The notes beneath the pieces were generated by a model. That model ran no database searches. It had not been told where the DNA came from and saw nothing but the letters and a program-made list of their open reading frames with translations. A program made the position numbers and the translations under genes. Below, in pieces: positions 23,644 through 30,265 of a DNA stretch of 49,325 nt; positions within the stretch are counted from its first letter, which is position 1, and every line of letters begins with the position of its first letter. Source of the DNA: a virus; IMG/VR virus record IMGVR_UViG_3300046472_000159, positions 1-49,325 of that record. One strand, 5' to 3'.

Positions 23644-23918
23644 GCCATCTGCTCCAGGTACGCCCGCTTGGCCCGCTGCTCGCCCAGTTCGACCTCGGCG
23701 ATCCGGCGTTCCAGGAAGGCGATCAGTTCGTCGGCGGCGCGAATCGGCACGACGAGGTTCGCCTGGATATGTCGGGCTTCGTCGAGGCTGCGACGGTCGG
23801 CCTCGGTCGCCGGGTGCTGGCCGGGCGGGTGAAAGCGCGGGCTGCCGTCGGCGTTGCGGGCCTGCGCGAGGATCTCGTCGGCGCTCGGGCGCTCGGGGCG
23901 GTCGATGTCGACGCTCAT
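23640..23918 (-). CDS. Hypothetical helical protein
   Basis: This 92-residue protein has a charged N-terminus with PSADEILAQARNADGSPRFH, followed by two helices (TEADRRSLDEARHIQANLVV and DELIAFLERRIAEVELGEQR). It may form a coiled coil. Start 23918 gives an ATGA overlap with the upstream stop. Function is unknown. Confidence 0.7.
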   Translation of the reverse strand: MSVDIDRPERPSADEILAQARNADGSPRFHPPGQHPATEADRRSLDEARHIQANLVVPIRAADELIAFLERRIAEVELGEQRAKRAYLEQMA

Positions 23919-24226
23919 CGGTCGGCTTTCCATGCCGCCAGTGTCTCGCGGAAGCGGTCCTCGGAAGAGTCGGCCGACTTCCACCACGCGAAGTCATGCA
24001 GGCAGGAGAAGAGAGGGTCCGCGACCGCCTGTACGTCCTCGCAGCGACGACGCAGATCGCGGATCAGGGCGACCACCCCGCCGACGGCGTTGGCGAGGTC
24101 GACAGCTTCAGGCGTCGCCCGTAGGTCGGCCTCCAGGCGCTCTAGATCGGCGAGGCTCGGCCCGTAGCCGCCGACCATCGAATCGACCTGGATCAAGTGC
24201 GCGCCGTTGTATGCCTCGCCGCTCAT
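23915..24226 (-). CDS. Hypothetical helical protein
   Basis: This 103-residue protein is mostly helical (PSLADLERLEADLRATPEAV, VVALIRDLRRRCEDVQAVAD) with an aromatic end (CLHDFAWWKSADSSEDRFRE). It overlaps the HTH gene upstream by ATGA. No family was recognised. Confidence 0.7.
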   Translation of the reverse strand: MSGEAYNGAHLIQVDSMVGGYGPSLADLERLEADLRATPEAVDLANAVGGVVALIRDLRRRCEDVQAVADPLFSCLHDFAWWKSADSSEDRFRETLAAWKADR

Positions 24227-24420
24227 CCCTCGGCCCTCTTCGCCGCCTGCTTGCGCGCCCTGCCGGACCGCTTCGCCCTCTTCGGGTTGATCCAGGCCCG
24301 CACGGTGTCGCGCGGGACGTTGAGCGCCTCGGCGATCTTCTTCGCGCCGTAGTTATGCGGCGGGCCGTGAAGCTCGCGGGCCATCTCCCGGGTGCCTCGC
24401 GGGTAGCGGGTCCCGCTCAC
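24223..24420 (-). CDS. Small helix-turn-helix DNA-binding protein
   Basis: This 65-residue protein has GAKKIAEALNVPRDTVRAWI at its centre, a clear helix-turn-helix, and a C-terminal tail rich in Lys and Arg (NPKRAKRSGRARKQAAKRAE). The GTG at 24420 overlaps the upstream stop by GTGA. It may regulate early phage promoters or act with terminase-like functions. With only one HTH and a basic tail, a regulator is the simpler view. Confidence 0.75.
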   Translation of the reverse strand: MSGTRYPRGTREMARELHGPPHNYGAKKIAEALNVPRDTVRAWINPKRAKRSGRARKQAAKRAEG

Positions 24421-24578
24421 TTGTGAGCCTGAGCCTTCAGCGCGTAGAAAACCGCCCAGCCGAAACCGATCCAGGCCCAGGTCGGCGCGTCGACGAGGAC
24501 CAGCGAGGCGACAGCGACCCCGGTCAGGATCAGATCGGCGAGGAACCCGGCGAGCCGATCCGGCTTTCGCTTGCTCAC
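24417..24578 (-). CDS. Small membrane protein
   Basis: This 53-residue protein starts SKRKPDRLAGFLADLILTGV. It has two hydrophobic segments (about 9-25 and 28-47, containing WAWIGFGWAVFYAL). GTG start and stop both overlap neighbours by GTGA. The basic N-terminus should stay in the cytoplasm. No family was recognised. Confidence 0.7.
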   Translation of the reverse strand: MSKRKPDRLAGFLADLILTGVAVASLVLVDAPTWAWIGFGWAVFYALKAQAHK

Positions 24579-24736
24579 CGGCCCTCGGCCTTCCTGATCC
24601 GTTGCTGGCGGGCGGCCTCGGCACGGACGATTTCGGTGACGCGCTCGACCTCGCGGTCGGTGCGTTTCTTCAGGCGGGCGCGGCGACGGGCCTGCTTGCG
24701 GCTGCGGCGCGCTGCCTTCTCGGCGTTGCTCGGCAT
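24575..24736 (-). CDS. Very basic 53-residue helical protein, first gene of its operon
   Basis: The protein starts MPSNAEKAARRSRKQARRRA and continues with TDREVERVTEIVRAEAARQQ. It is more than one third Arg and Lys and likely a single long helix that binds nucleic acid. The ATG at 24736 follows a leader with GAAGGAAGCTATCCG and is 32 bases downstream of the -10 at 24769-24774. Confidence 0.7.
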   Translation of the reverse strand: MPSNAEKAARRSRKQARRRARLKKRTDREVERVTEIVRAEAARQQRIRKAEGR

Positions 24737-24768
24737 CGGATAGCTTCCTTCGGATCGGGTGCCCCGGC

Positions 24769-24797
24769 AACGTACCGCCCGGGTTGTCCGCTGTCAA
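24769..24797 (-). promoter_or_regulatory. Promoter between tRNA-Lys and the small-protein operon
   Basis: TTGACA (24792-24797), 17 bases, TACGTT (24769-24774). The -35 begins one base after the 3' end of the tRNA gene. The spacer starts GCGGACAACC, so it keeps only the first half of the shared box. It drives genes 24736-23129. Confidence 0.8.
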
Positions 24798-24798
24798 G

Positions 24799-24871
24799 TG
24801 CGCGCGGCGGGGATCGAACCCGCGACCCTCTGCTTAAAAGGCAGACGCTCTACCGATTGAGCTACACGCGC
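24799..24871 (-). tRNA. tRNA-Lys (anticodon UUU)
   Basis: A 73-base cloverleaf on the minus strand with all arms paired: acceptor GCGCGTG with CGCGCGC (one G-U pair), D-stem GCTC/GAGC, anticodon stem TCTGC/GCAGA with loop CTTTTAA, variable GGGTC, T-stem GCGGG/CCCGC with TTCGATC, discriminator A. CCA is not encoded. It lies 10 bases after the stop of a small gene and is probably cut from that operon transcript. It reads AAA and AAG; AAA is rare in GC-rich hosts. Confidence 0.95.
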
Positions 24872-24881
24872 CCGGTCGAGC

Positions 24882-25025
24882 CTACGGGAAGAGGCGGCCG
24901 AGTTCGCCGCGCTCGGCCATTTCCCGAAGCAGCTTCATCGCATTGATGACGGCGCCTGCCGGGGTTGTCGGCCGGGCCGGTTCCTCGGCACCCTCGACAT
25001 GCGGCGGGGGGTTAGGCCCGGCCAT
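24882..25025 (-). CDS. Hypothetical 47-residue protein
   Basis: The protein starts MAGPNPPPHVEGAEEPARPT and ends in a helix (AVINAMKLLREMAERGELGR, LFP). The ATG lies inside the end of the upstream gene, a 14-base overlap. The first half is Pro-rich and likely disordered. Function is unknown; the position suggests a head-related accessory. Confidence 0.55.
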   Translation of the reverse strand: MAGPNPPPHVEGAEEPARPTTPAGAVINAMKLLREMAERGELGRLFP

Positions 25026-25152
25026 CGGCGATCGCTCGCTTGTCGGCCCGTCGGCGTCGGCGCTTGGCCGCCTGCTTGGCGATCTGATGCGGCACCCAGC
25101 CTCGGCCCCGCGATCCGCCGCCATGCTCGGTTTTCAGCTTCGCCCAGGCCAT
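25012..25152 (-). CDS. Hypothetical 46-residue basic protein after the portal-MuF gene
   Basis: The protein starts MAWAKLKTEHGGGSRGRGWV and has a run of Arg and Lys (QAAKRRRRRADKRAIADGRA). The ATG shares one base with the portal TGA. It could bind DNA or RNA. No family was recognised. Confidence 0.6.
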   Translation of the reverse strand: MAWAKLKTEHGGGSRGRGWVPHQIAKQAAKRRRRRADKRAIADGRA

Positions 25153-27515
25153 CAGTACACGGCGACCAGGGTGCCACGACAGCGCAGGCCGCCTTCGCAG
25201 TCGACATATCCGCCAATCGGATAGTCGGATTCGGCGTCGGATACGTTCGGCCATTCGGTCCCGTCGATCGCCGAGCATGCCTCGCAGGTGTTGCCGTCGA
25301 GCAACTCGCTCGCGTAGACGGTCTGCGGTTTGTTGACGGTCATGTACTCCCGGCGCCCGGTGTTGTATGCCTGCTGCGTGGCGCCGCCCAGTTGAAGCTC
25401 AAGCTCGGCCGAGGACAGGCCGCCCAGGTAGGCGGCGACGTTGTCGGCGGCGGCGGCGGGCGGCAGCGTTGCGACGGCGCTCGCCCGCTTGCTCGCGGCG
25501 GCGGCCAGGCCCCCGGCCAGGGTCAGCGACACGGCCTCGGCGCGTTCGCGGACCTTCTTTTTGATCGTCGTGGCGGCAGGCTCGGCCATCGCCACGGCTT
25601 CGGCCCCGCCCTTCTGGGCGTCATGCTCGGCGCGGGCGCTCGCGACGCCTTCCTCGGCGATCCCTTGCAGGTGTTCGTCGATGACATCGGCGTCGACCGG
25701 CGCGACGGTCAGCTTCGCCAGGGCCTCGGCGTTGCCGTCGGCGGCTTCGACGGCCGCCTTCAGTTCGTCGATCTGGGCGCCCTGCATCGACTGCACGGCG
25801 GCGACCAGGGCCTCGCGTCCGTCGAGAAACGTCGCCTCCATCGCGGCGAAGTCGACGGCGGCCTCGACCTCAAACGGCTGCGGCTGACGGCGCAGTTCAC
25901 GGTCGGGGAGGTTGAGTGCCACGACGGGTGCCAAGCGCCCATCGGCGGCCCGCTTGAGGATGGCACCCTCGGCGATCAACTGGTCGCGGGCGCGGCGCGC
26001 GGTGCCGTCCTTGCGGTCGCGGCCGACGGCGGCGGCCAGTTCGGGCCAGGTCATCGCGCCGCTCAGCTTCGTCACCATCTCGTCGGCGAGCGCCGTCCTG
26101 CGCGGCTGTTTGGCGCCCTGTGAGGCTTCCGGTGTGGGTTCGTCCGCAGGCGGCGCGTCCGGCGCGGGAGGCGGCGCGGGAGGCGCTGGCTTGGCATCTT
26201 CAGCTTCCTTGACCTCGGCGGGGGACTGCCCGGCGATCTTGAAGCGTTCGGCGAGCGCCGCGCGAAGCTCGTCGGTCACGACGATCAGGCCCTTTTCGAC
26301 GGCGAGCGCGAAGTCGGCGATCGCGAGATCCTTCGACTCGACGCGCGTCCAGACCAGTTTCGGCGGCTGCGCGTCAGGCCCCCAGTTGATAAGCACTTCG
26401 TCGTCGATGTGCGCCTGCGTCGCCCCGGCGTACCAGTCGGCGATCGCGTCCTGCATGTTGATGTGGAAGTCGGCGAAGGTCTGCCCGAGGGCACGGTTGC
26501 CCGCTTTGGACTGGCCCAGGTCGAAGAACGGGGCGAGGAACGCCTTGCTCATCTGCTGGTCGTGGTAGTTGATCGACGCCACGGTGTCGGGGATCTGGCC
26601 TTCGGGCGCGGCGATCCGCAGGCGCCCCGGCCCGGCGCCGCCGCCCCGCGACCCGGCGCGGATTTCTTCGGCGATCCGCGCGGCGGCCTCGATCTGATCG
26701 GGGGTCGCGTTGGCGTCCATCTCAAACCAGGGGACGCCCATACCGTTGCGCTCATGCTTCGTCGCGTCGACGCGAATCAGCCGATCCTTCAGCAGCCAGT
26801 TCCGGTACAACGGCCGCAGCATCGACCGGCCGACCCAGTCGCCGTCATCTTCGGAGTTCCAGACGTAGGGCAGGAGGCGATTCGCGTCGATCGGCTGGCC
26901 GCCCATGCCCGTCGCCGCGCTCGTCAGCGACGCCTCGCGTACCCCGATGTTCTGGAGGATGCCGAGCAGTTCGCCGTGATCGCCGACGAAGAAGTTGAGG
27001 ATCGTCCGGGGCGGGCGGCTGCCCAGTTTCGCCAGGTGGGCCAGGCCGTCGTCGCCGATCCGGTAGACAGTCTCGAAATAGAAATGGCCGTACCCGATCG
27101 CCCGCAGGGCGTGAGCCATGTGCCGGTCGTGGTTGAAGCCCGAGCGCCGGTGGACCGGGTCCTCGCCGCGTACCGGCAGGCCCAGGGAGTCGGCACAATG
27201 GTCGGCCATCTTCGGGTCGCCGCCGTCGGGGTCGACCTCCCAGAGCAGGCGCCTGGTCGGCAGCGTCGTCGCCATCAGCAGCCCGGCCGCCTGCGCGTCG
27301 CCGCTCTGGATTCGGTCGAAGATGCCGACCGCACCGGTGCCGCCCGGTCCCCAGCGTAGGTCGGGCGCATACTCGCGTTCGTCGATGTACTGCGCCCAGG
27401 GCGCGATGCCGCCGCCGAAGGGAGCGCCGCCCCCGCCGATGTTATGGCTCGGCGCCGGGCTGCCGATCTCGGTCGTCGGGACGGACGGGCGGCCGGTGCC
27501 TTTGAAGTTCGCCAC
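25152..27515 (-). CDS. Portal protein fused to a MuF-like head morphogenesis domain, with a winged helix between
   Basis: This protein has 787 residues, whereas portals are usually 400-520. Residues 1 to about 430 match the DUF935/Mu gp29-type portal (SGDAQAAGLLMATTLPTRRL, GYGHFYFETVYRIGDDGLAH, LLPYVWNSEDDGDWVGRSML, DLGQSKAGNRALGQTFADFH). A Pro/Ala linker (about 437-472) leads to a winged-helix-like domain (about 473-533: ALADEMVTKLSGAMTWPELA, RRARDQLIAEGAILKRAADG). After a helical region, the end has MuF features (LLDGNTCEACSAIDG, CEGGLRCRGTLVAVY). GTG 27515 is preferred over a TTG at 27554 that overlaps the divergent promoter region. Portal-MuF fusions are known; the winged helix is unusual. 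Confidence 0.85.
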   Translation of the reverse strand: MANFKGTGRPSVPTTEIGSPAPSHNIGGGGAPFGGGIAPWAQYIDEREYAPDLRWGPGGTGAVGIFDRIQSGDAQAAGLLMATTLPTRRLLWEVDPDGGDPKMADHCADSLGLPVRGEDPVHRRSGFNHDRHMAHALRAIGYGHFYFETVYRIGDDGLAHLAKLGSRPPRTILNFFVGDHGELLGILQNIGVREASLTSAATGMGGQPIDANRLLPYVWNSEDDGDWVGRSMLRPLYRNWLLKDRLIRVDATKHERNGMGVPWFEMDANATPDQIEAAARIAEEIRAGSRGGGAGPGRLRIAAPEGQIPDTVASINYHDQQMSKAFLAPFFDLGQSKAGNRALGQTFADFHINMQDAIADWYAGATQAHIDDEVLINWGPDAQPPKLVWTRVESKDLAIADFALAVEKGLIVVTDELRAALAERFKIAGQSPAEVKEAEDAKPAPPAPPPAPDAPPADEPTPEASQGAKQPRRTALADEMVTKLSGAMTWPELAAAVGRDRKDGTARRARDQLIAEGAILKRAADGRLAPVVALNLPDRELRRQPQPFEVEAAVDFAAMEATFLDGREALVAAVQSMQGAQIDELKAAVEAADGNAEALAKLTVAPVDADVIDEHLQGIAEEGVASARAEHDAQKGGAEAVAMAEPAATTIKKKVRERAEAVSLTLAGGLAAAASKRASAVATLPPAAAADNVAAYLGGLSSAELELQLGGATQQAYNTGRREYMTVNKPQTVYASELLDGNTCEACSAIDGTEWPNVSDAESDYPIGGYVDCEGGLRCRGTLVAVY

Positions 27516-27567
27516 GCCGACAGTTTGGCACCCCGGTCGGTCCCCCGGTGCCAATCCGCATGCGCCC

Positions 27568-27596
27568 TTGACAGCGGACTAGCAGAGGCGTAGGGT
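27568..27596 (+). promoter_or_regulatory. Early-type promoter with shared box, plus strand
   Basis: TTGACA (27568-27573), a 17-base spacer starting GCGGACTAGC, TAGGGT (27591-27596), six bases, then ATGCTATCCACCACTCAG and AGAAAGG. It drives the plus-strand cassette 27633-28677, which lies inside otherwise minus-strand late genes. Confidence 0.85.
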
Positions 27597-27632
27597 TGAA
27601 CCATGCTATCCACCACTCAGAAAGGCTCCAAC

Positions 27633-27845
27633 ATGCAGCGCACCTTGACGCCCGCCGACATTCGCAACCTCTACCGCGCCCAGTTCCGCCAAGTCCTCGG
27701 CGGGCTAGAGCCGAAAGCTGGCGGCGACCGCTACAGCGGCCAGCAGCGGGCCTACGCGAAGGGCATCGCCTCGCGGCGCACCCTAGAGATCGTCGACCAG
27801 ACCCATGAGGCACCGGACCAGATCGACCGGGCGTGTGCCCGATGA
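27633..27845 (+). CDS. Hypothetical protein, first gene of a plus-strand cassette
   Basis: This 70-residue protein starts MQRTLTPADIRNLYRAQFRQ; it is helical and basic with RYSGQQRAYAKGIASRRTLE. The ATG at 27633 follows AGAAAGG by 7 bases. An in-frame ATG at 27603, at the predicted transcription start, could add 10 residues in a leaderless form. It overlaps the next gene by ATGA. Function is unknown. Confidence 0.75.
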   Translation: MQRTLTPADIRNLYRAQFRQVLGGLEPKAGGDRYSGQQRAYAKGIASRRTLEIVDQTHEAPDQIDRACAR

Positions 27846-28039
27846 GCGCCCGAGCGCAAGCGGGCCGGGCTGGGATTGACCCCGGCCAGCGTTGCTCGGC
27901 CTGCGAAGGCCACGGCCGGTACTACACCGGCGACTGGTCCCAGGGCTACCCGAAGGGGAAGTGCGCCGTCTGTAAGGGCAGCGGACGGATGGAACGCGGC
28001 CCCGATGGTCGTTGGGGACCGGCGAGGGCTGCATCGTGA
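27842..28039 (+). CDS. Small DnaJ-type zinc-finger protein
   Basis: This 65-residue protein has two CxxCxGxG motifs, CSACEGHG (Cys18, Cys21) and CAVCKGSG (Cys41, Cys44), as in the DnaJ cysteine-rich domain, separated by about 20 residues with two Tyr (RYYTGDWSQGYPKGK). It has no J-domain. Such mini zinc fingers are found as single proteins in many actinophages. It is coupled to the metalloprotease gene by a GTGA overlap. Confidence 0.8.
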   Translation: MSARAQAGRAGIDPGQRCSACEGHGRYYTGDWSQGYPKGKCAVCKGSGRMERGPDGRWGPARAAS

Positions 28040-28677
28040 GCGCCCGACAGGCCCGCCTCGTCGCGGCCCTCGGCATCCTCGCCGCCTTCGCGCTGATCCT
28101 CTGCGCGGGACGGGCGTCGGCAGCCGAAGTCCCTTTCGGGGGGAAGGAAGTGACGTACTACCGGCTGGCTCAGAACCGCTGGTCGGGGGAGCCGATGCCC
28201 GGCTGCTTCTATGTGCAGGCGCGCGTCAGCGACGACCTGCCACCGAGCGAGGTCGGCCTCTACTGGCGGCAGGGAGATACGTGCTTCATACGCCTCGCCG
28301 CCTCCAAAGCCGCCGACCCGATCGCCGCCTGCCTGATCGTCACCCATGAGGTCGGCCATATGCGCGGGCTGGCCCACTCCACCGATCCCAGCAGCGTCAT
28401 GTACCCGTCCTACTCGACGGCGTCGCTGGGCGATATGCCGATCTGCGCTGAAGCAGCCAGCCTCCCCGAAGCCGCCGTGACGGCGCCGCCGTGGCAGGCG
28501 CGGCTCGCGGCCCTTGAAGCCGCCACGGCGGAACGGCAGCGCATCAGCGCCCGCTGCGCGCATCTGGCCCGCTCGCGGCGCAAGTGCTGGGCGCGCTCAC
28601 GCGGCCTCGGGCGGCAACTGGCGAGCGAATGGCCCAGCGTGGTCGCCGAAGCCGAAGCCGAACCCGCGCTGATCTAG
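28036..28677 (+). CDS. Exported metzincin-type zinc metalloprotease
   Basis: This 213-residue protein has a signal peptide (basic start SARQAR, hydrophobic segment to about residue 24, GRASAA cut site near 30). HEVGHMRGLAH at residues 104-114 is the HExxHxxGxxH zinc site with Glu105 as catalytic base, and SVMYP (120-124) is the Met-turn, so it is a matrixin-like (M10-type) protease. A Cys-containing, Arg-rich C-terminal helix follows. It should act outside the membrane. It is expressed from an early-type promoter, so it may modify the host surface rather than build the virion. GTG start. Confidence 0.85.
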   Translation: MSARQARLVAALGILAAFALILCAGRASAAEVPFGGKEVTYYRLAQNRWSGEPMPGCFYVQARVSDDLPPSEVGLYWRQGDTCFIRLAASKAADPIAACLIVTHEVGHMRGLAHSTDPSSVMYPSYSTASLGDMPICAEAASLPEAAVTAPPWQARLAALEAATAERQRISARCAHLARSRRKCWARSRGLGRQLASEWPSVVAEAEAEPALI

Positions 28678-29183
28678 CTGGCGAACATCGCGTACAGGTA
28701 GCGCGTGTTAGCCGCCACCAGCGAGTACACGACTGATTTCGTGCTGGACTTCGCGCGCATCTTGATCGTGTTTTTTTCGGCGGGAAGCGCCAGCGCGTAG
28801 ACCTGCGGGACGGTCTGATAGACGGCGTTGGAGCCGCCGACCGTGAGGAGGCCCGTCGGCGTCTGGTCCACGCCATTGAGGCTCATCGTGCCGGAAAGGA
28901 TCGTTCCCGCCGCCGCCGTCTGGAAGTGCCAGTTCGCGACGACGAGGAGCGTACTCGCGACTGCGGGGGTGAGTTCCAGCGTCGTGCCAGGTACGTCTTT
29001 ATAGGCTTCCGGGAGTTCAAAGCCTTCGCTCGCCTGCACGACGCCGATCGTCGGCTTCAGCGACCGGCTCAGCCACTTGATCGCGTCGATCGCGTCCGCC
29101 TGCGCTTTGAACTCGGCCGGACCGTTGGGGGCGTCTTTATCTTCCGGCGACGGGATTTTGTAGACGGCGGATTCGATCGTCAC
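28674..29183 (-). CDS. Virion or fibre-like beta-domain protein
   Basis: This protein has 169 residues. The N-terminal 60 residues are helical (AEFKAQADAIDAIKWLSRSL). The rest is beta-rich with Thr, Val and Asn (GTTLELTPAVASTLLVVANW, GTILSGTMSLNGVDQTPTGL, NTIKMRAKSSTKSVVYSLVA), resembling C-terminal head domains of fibres. Its stop lies in the same CTAG as the convergent metalloprotease stop. GTG start overlaps the upstream stop by GTGA. The function is inferred. Confidence 0.65.
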   Translation of the reverse strand: MTIESAVYKIPSPEDKDAPNGPAEFKAQADAIDAIKWLSRSLKPTIGVVQASEGFELPEAYKDVPGTTLELTPAVASTLLVVANWHFQTAAAGTILSGTMSLNGVDQTPTGLLTVGGSNAVYQTVPQVYALALPAEKNTIKMRAKSSTKSVVYSLVAANTRYLYAMFAS

Positions 29184-29401
29184 GATGCCAGCCTACCGCC
29201 GTCGGCCTGCCCCGCCTCGGTCACGGATCGCCTGGAGTACCCTGACGAGCGCCTCCCAGGGGTCAGGCGCCGACGTAGCCGTCGCAGGAGGCTCGGGCGG
29301 CGGTGGACGGTTTCCGTGTCCGCCTGGAGCAGGTTCCCGTCGCTGTCGTACATCGCCCGGACGATGAAGGTCGTGTCCGGGTTGCACTTCGACCACTTCA
29401 C
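29180..29401 (-). CDS. Hypothetical 73-residue protein
   Basis: The protein starts MKWSKCNPDTTFIVRAMYDS (GTG start) and has a short beta-hairpin followed by a very basic stretch (RRPSLLRRLRRRLTPGRRSS). It overlaps both neighbours by GTGA, which supports this frame over the other open frames. Function is unknown. Confidence 0.65.
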   Translation of the reverse strand: MKWSKCNPDTTFIVRAMYDSDGNLLQADTETVHRRPSLLRRLRRRLTPGRRSSGYSRRSVTEAGQADGGRLAS

Positions 29402-29604
29402 GCGGCGAGCAGCTTGCGGTCGACGACGAGGCGGCCCGGTTCGGGCCGGTCGGGGTTGTCGGAGCGCGTCGGGCGCAGATCGCGGGCGACGCGCTCTTTC
29501 TTCGTCAGCGGGCGCAGCGGGCAGAGCTTGAACTTCGGGCCGTAGGTGTCGTCGACGCGGTGAAGCTCGCGCGGCGTCCCGCAGGATCGGCAGTAGCGGG
29601 CCAT
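29398..29604 (-). CDS. Hypothetical 68-residue protein with a CxxC pair
   Basis: The protein starts MARYCRSCGTPRELHRVDDT, a half zinc-knuckle, with one more Cys (KLCPLRPLTKKER). The remainder is basic. It overlaps the upstream gene by TGATG. It may be an RNA- or DNA-binding accessory protein. Confidence 0.65.
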   Translation of the reverse strand: MARYCRSCGTPRELHRVDDTYGPKFKLCPLRPLTKKERVARDLRPTRSDNPDRPEPGRLVVDRKLLAA

Positions 29605-29930
29605 CAGGCGGCGGACGGCGAGATGCGCCCGTCAGCGTCCGCCGTGTGCGTCGTGGTGACGGCGCCCGACAACTCATGGCCTGCCTTCTCCAACTCGCCC
29701 TCGGTCGCGCCGGGCGCCAGGGACGCCATTGGCACCGGCTGGGCGCGGATCAGGTCGTCGAGCGTGGTCTGCGCCTCGGCGTAGGCGGCCCCGGCGCTGC
29801 TCAGCATCGCGTCGTCGTCGGCCGCTGTCTCATCGCGCGGCGGCATCTTGGCGGCGTTGTCGAGGTTGCGCGCGGCGCGGTCACGGTTCTCGATCGCGAG
29901 GGCGATCTTGCGGGCGTGGTCTGCGGTCAT
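29604..29930 (-). CDS. Hypothetical helical protein
   Basis: This 108-residue protein has two long helices (DHARKIALAIENRDRAARNL and AAYAEAQTTLDDLIRAQPV) and an acidic end. The ATG at 29930 is preceded by GAGAGGACTATCCG, a leader like that of other early-type genes in this window. Function is unknown. Confidence 0.65.
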   Translation of the reverse strand: MTADHARKIALAIENRDRAARNLDNAAKMPPRDETAADDDAMLSSAGAAYAEAQTTLDDLIRAQPVPMASLAPGATEGELEKAGHELSGAVTTTHTADADGRISPSAA

Positions 29931-29973
29931 CGGATAGTCCTCTCGGTAGGCGAAATCGGTCGTCGGCGGAAGC

Positions 29974-30264
29974 CTACCCGCCCCAGGCGACGGCAACGCG
30001 CTTGCGGTTCGCCTCGGCGGTGACGGGCACGGTCAGCGGTGCCGTCGTCGCGCTGACGCTGATGCCGTCGGCGATCTCGACGCAGAAACCGCAGCGGCCA
30101 CGCTTGCGGACCCGTTCGCCGCAGTCGGGGCAGCGAGGGACGTTGGCGGCCTTGCCCTGCTGGCGGGCGCAGGTGCATTTCTTGCACTCGGGCCGAACGC
30201 TGCGCCGGTTCGGGTAGAAGTCGCTCACCGGTTTCCGGGCGCCGCAGGCGGTGCAGACGCGCAT
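29974..30264 (-). CDS. Zinc-finger protein
   Basis: This protein has 96 residues. The N-terminus RVCTACGARKPVSDFYPN followed by ECKKCTC is the zinc-binding motif often found before HNH or endonuclease VII domains in phages, but no nuclease core follows here. A second zinc site (RCPDCGERV, GRCGFCVE) comes next. The ATG at 30264 lies just after the TGA of the upstream gene. It probably binds nucleic acid. Confidence 0.75.
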   Translation of the reverse strand: MRVCTACGARKPVSDFYPNRRSVRPECKKCTCARQQGKAANVPRCPDCGERVRKRGRCGFCVEIADGISVSATTAPLTVPVTAEANRKRVAVAWGG

Positions 30265-30265
30265 C

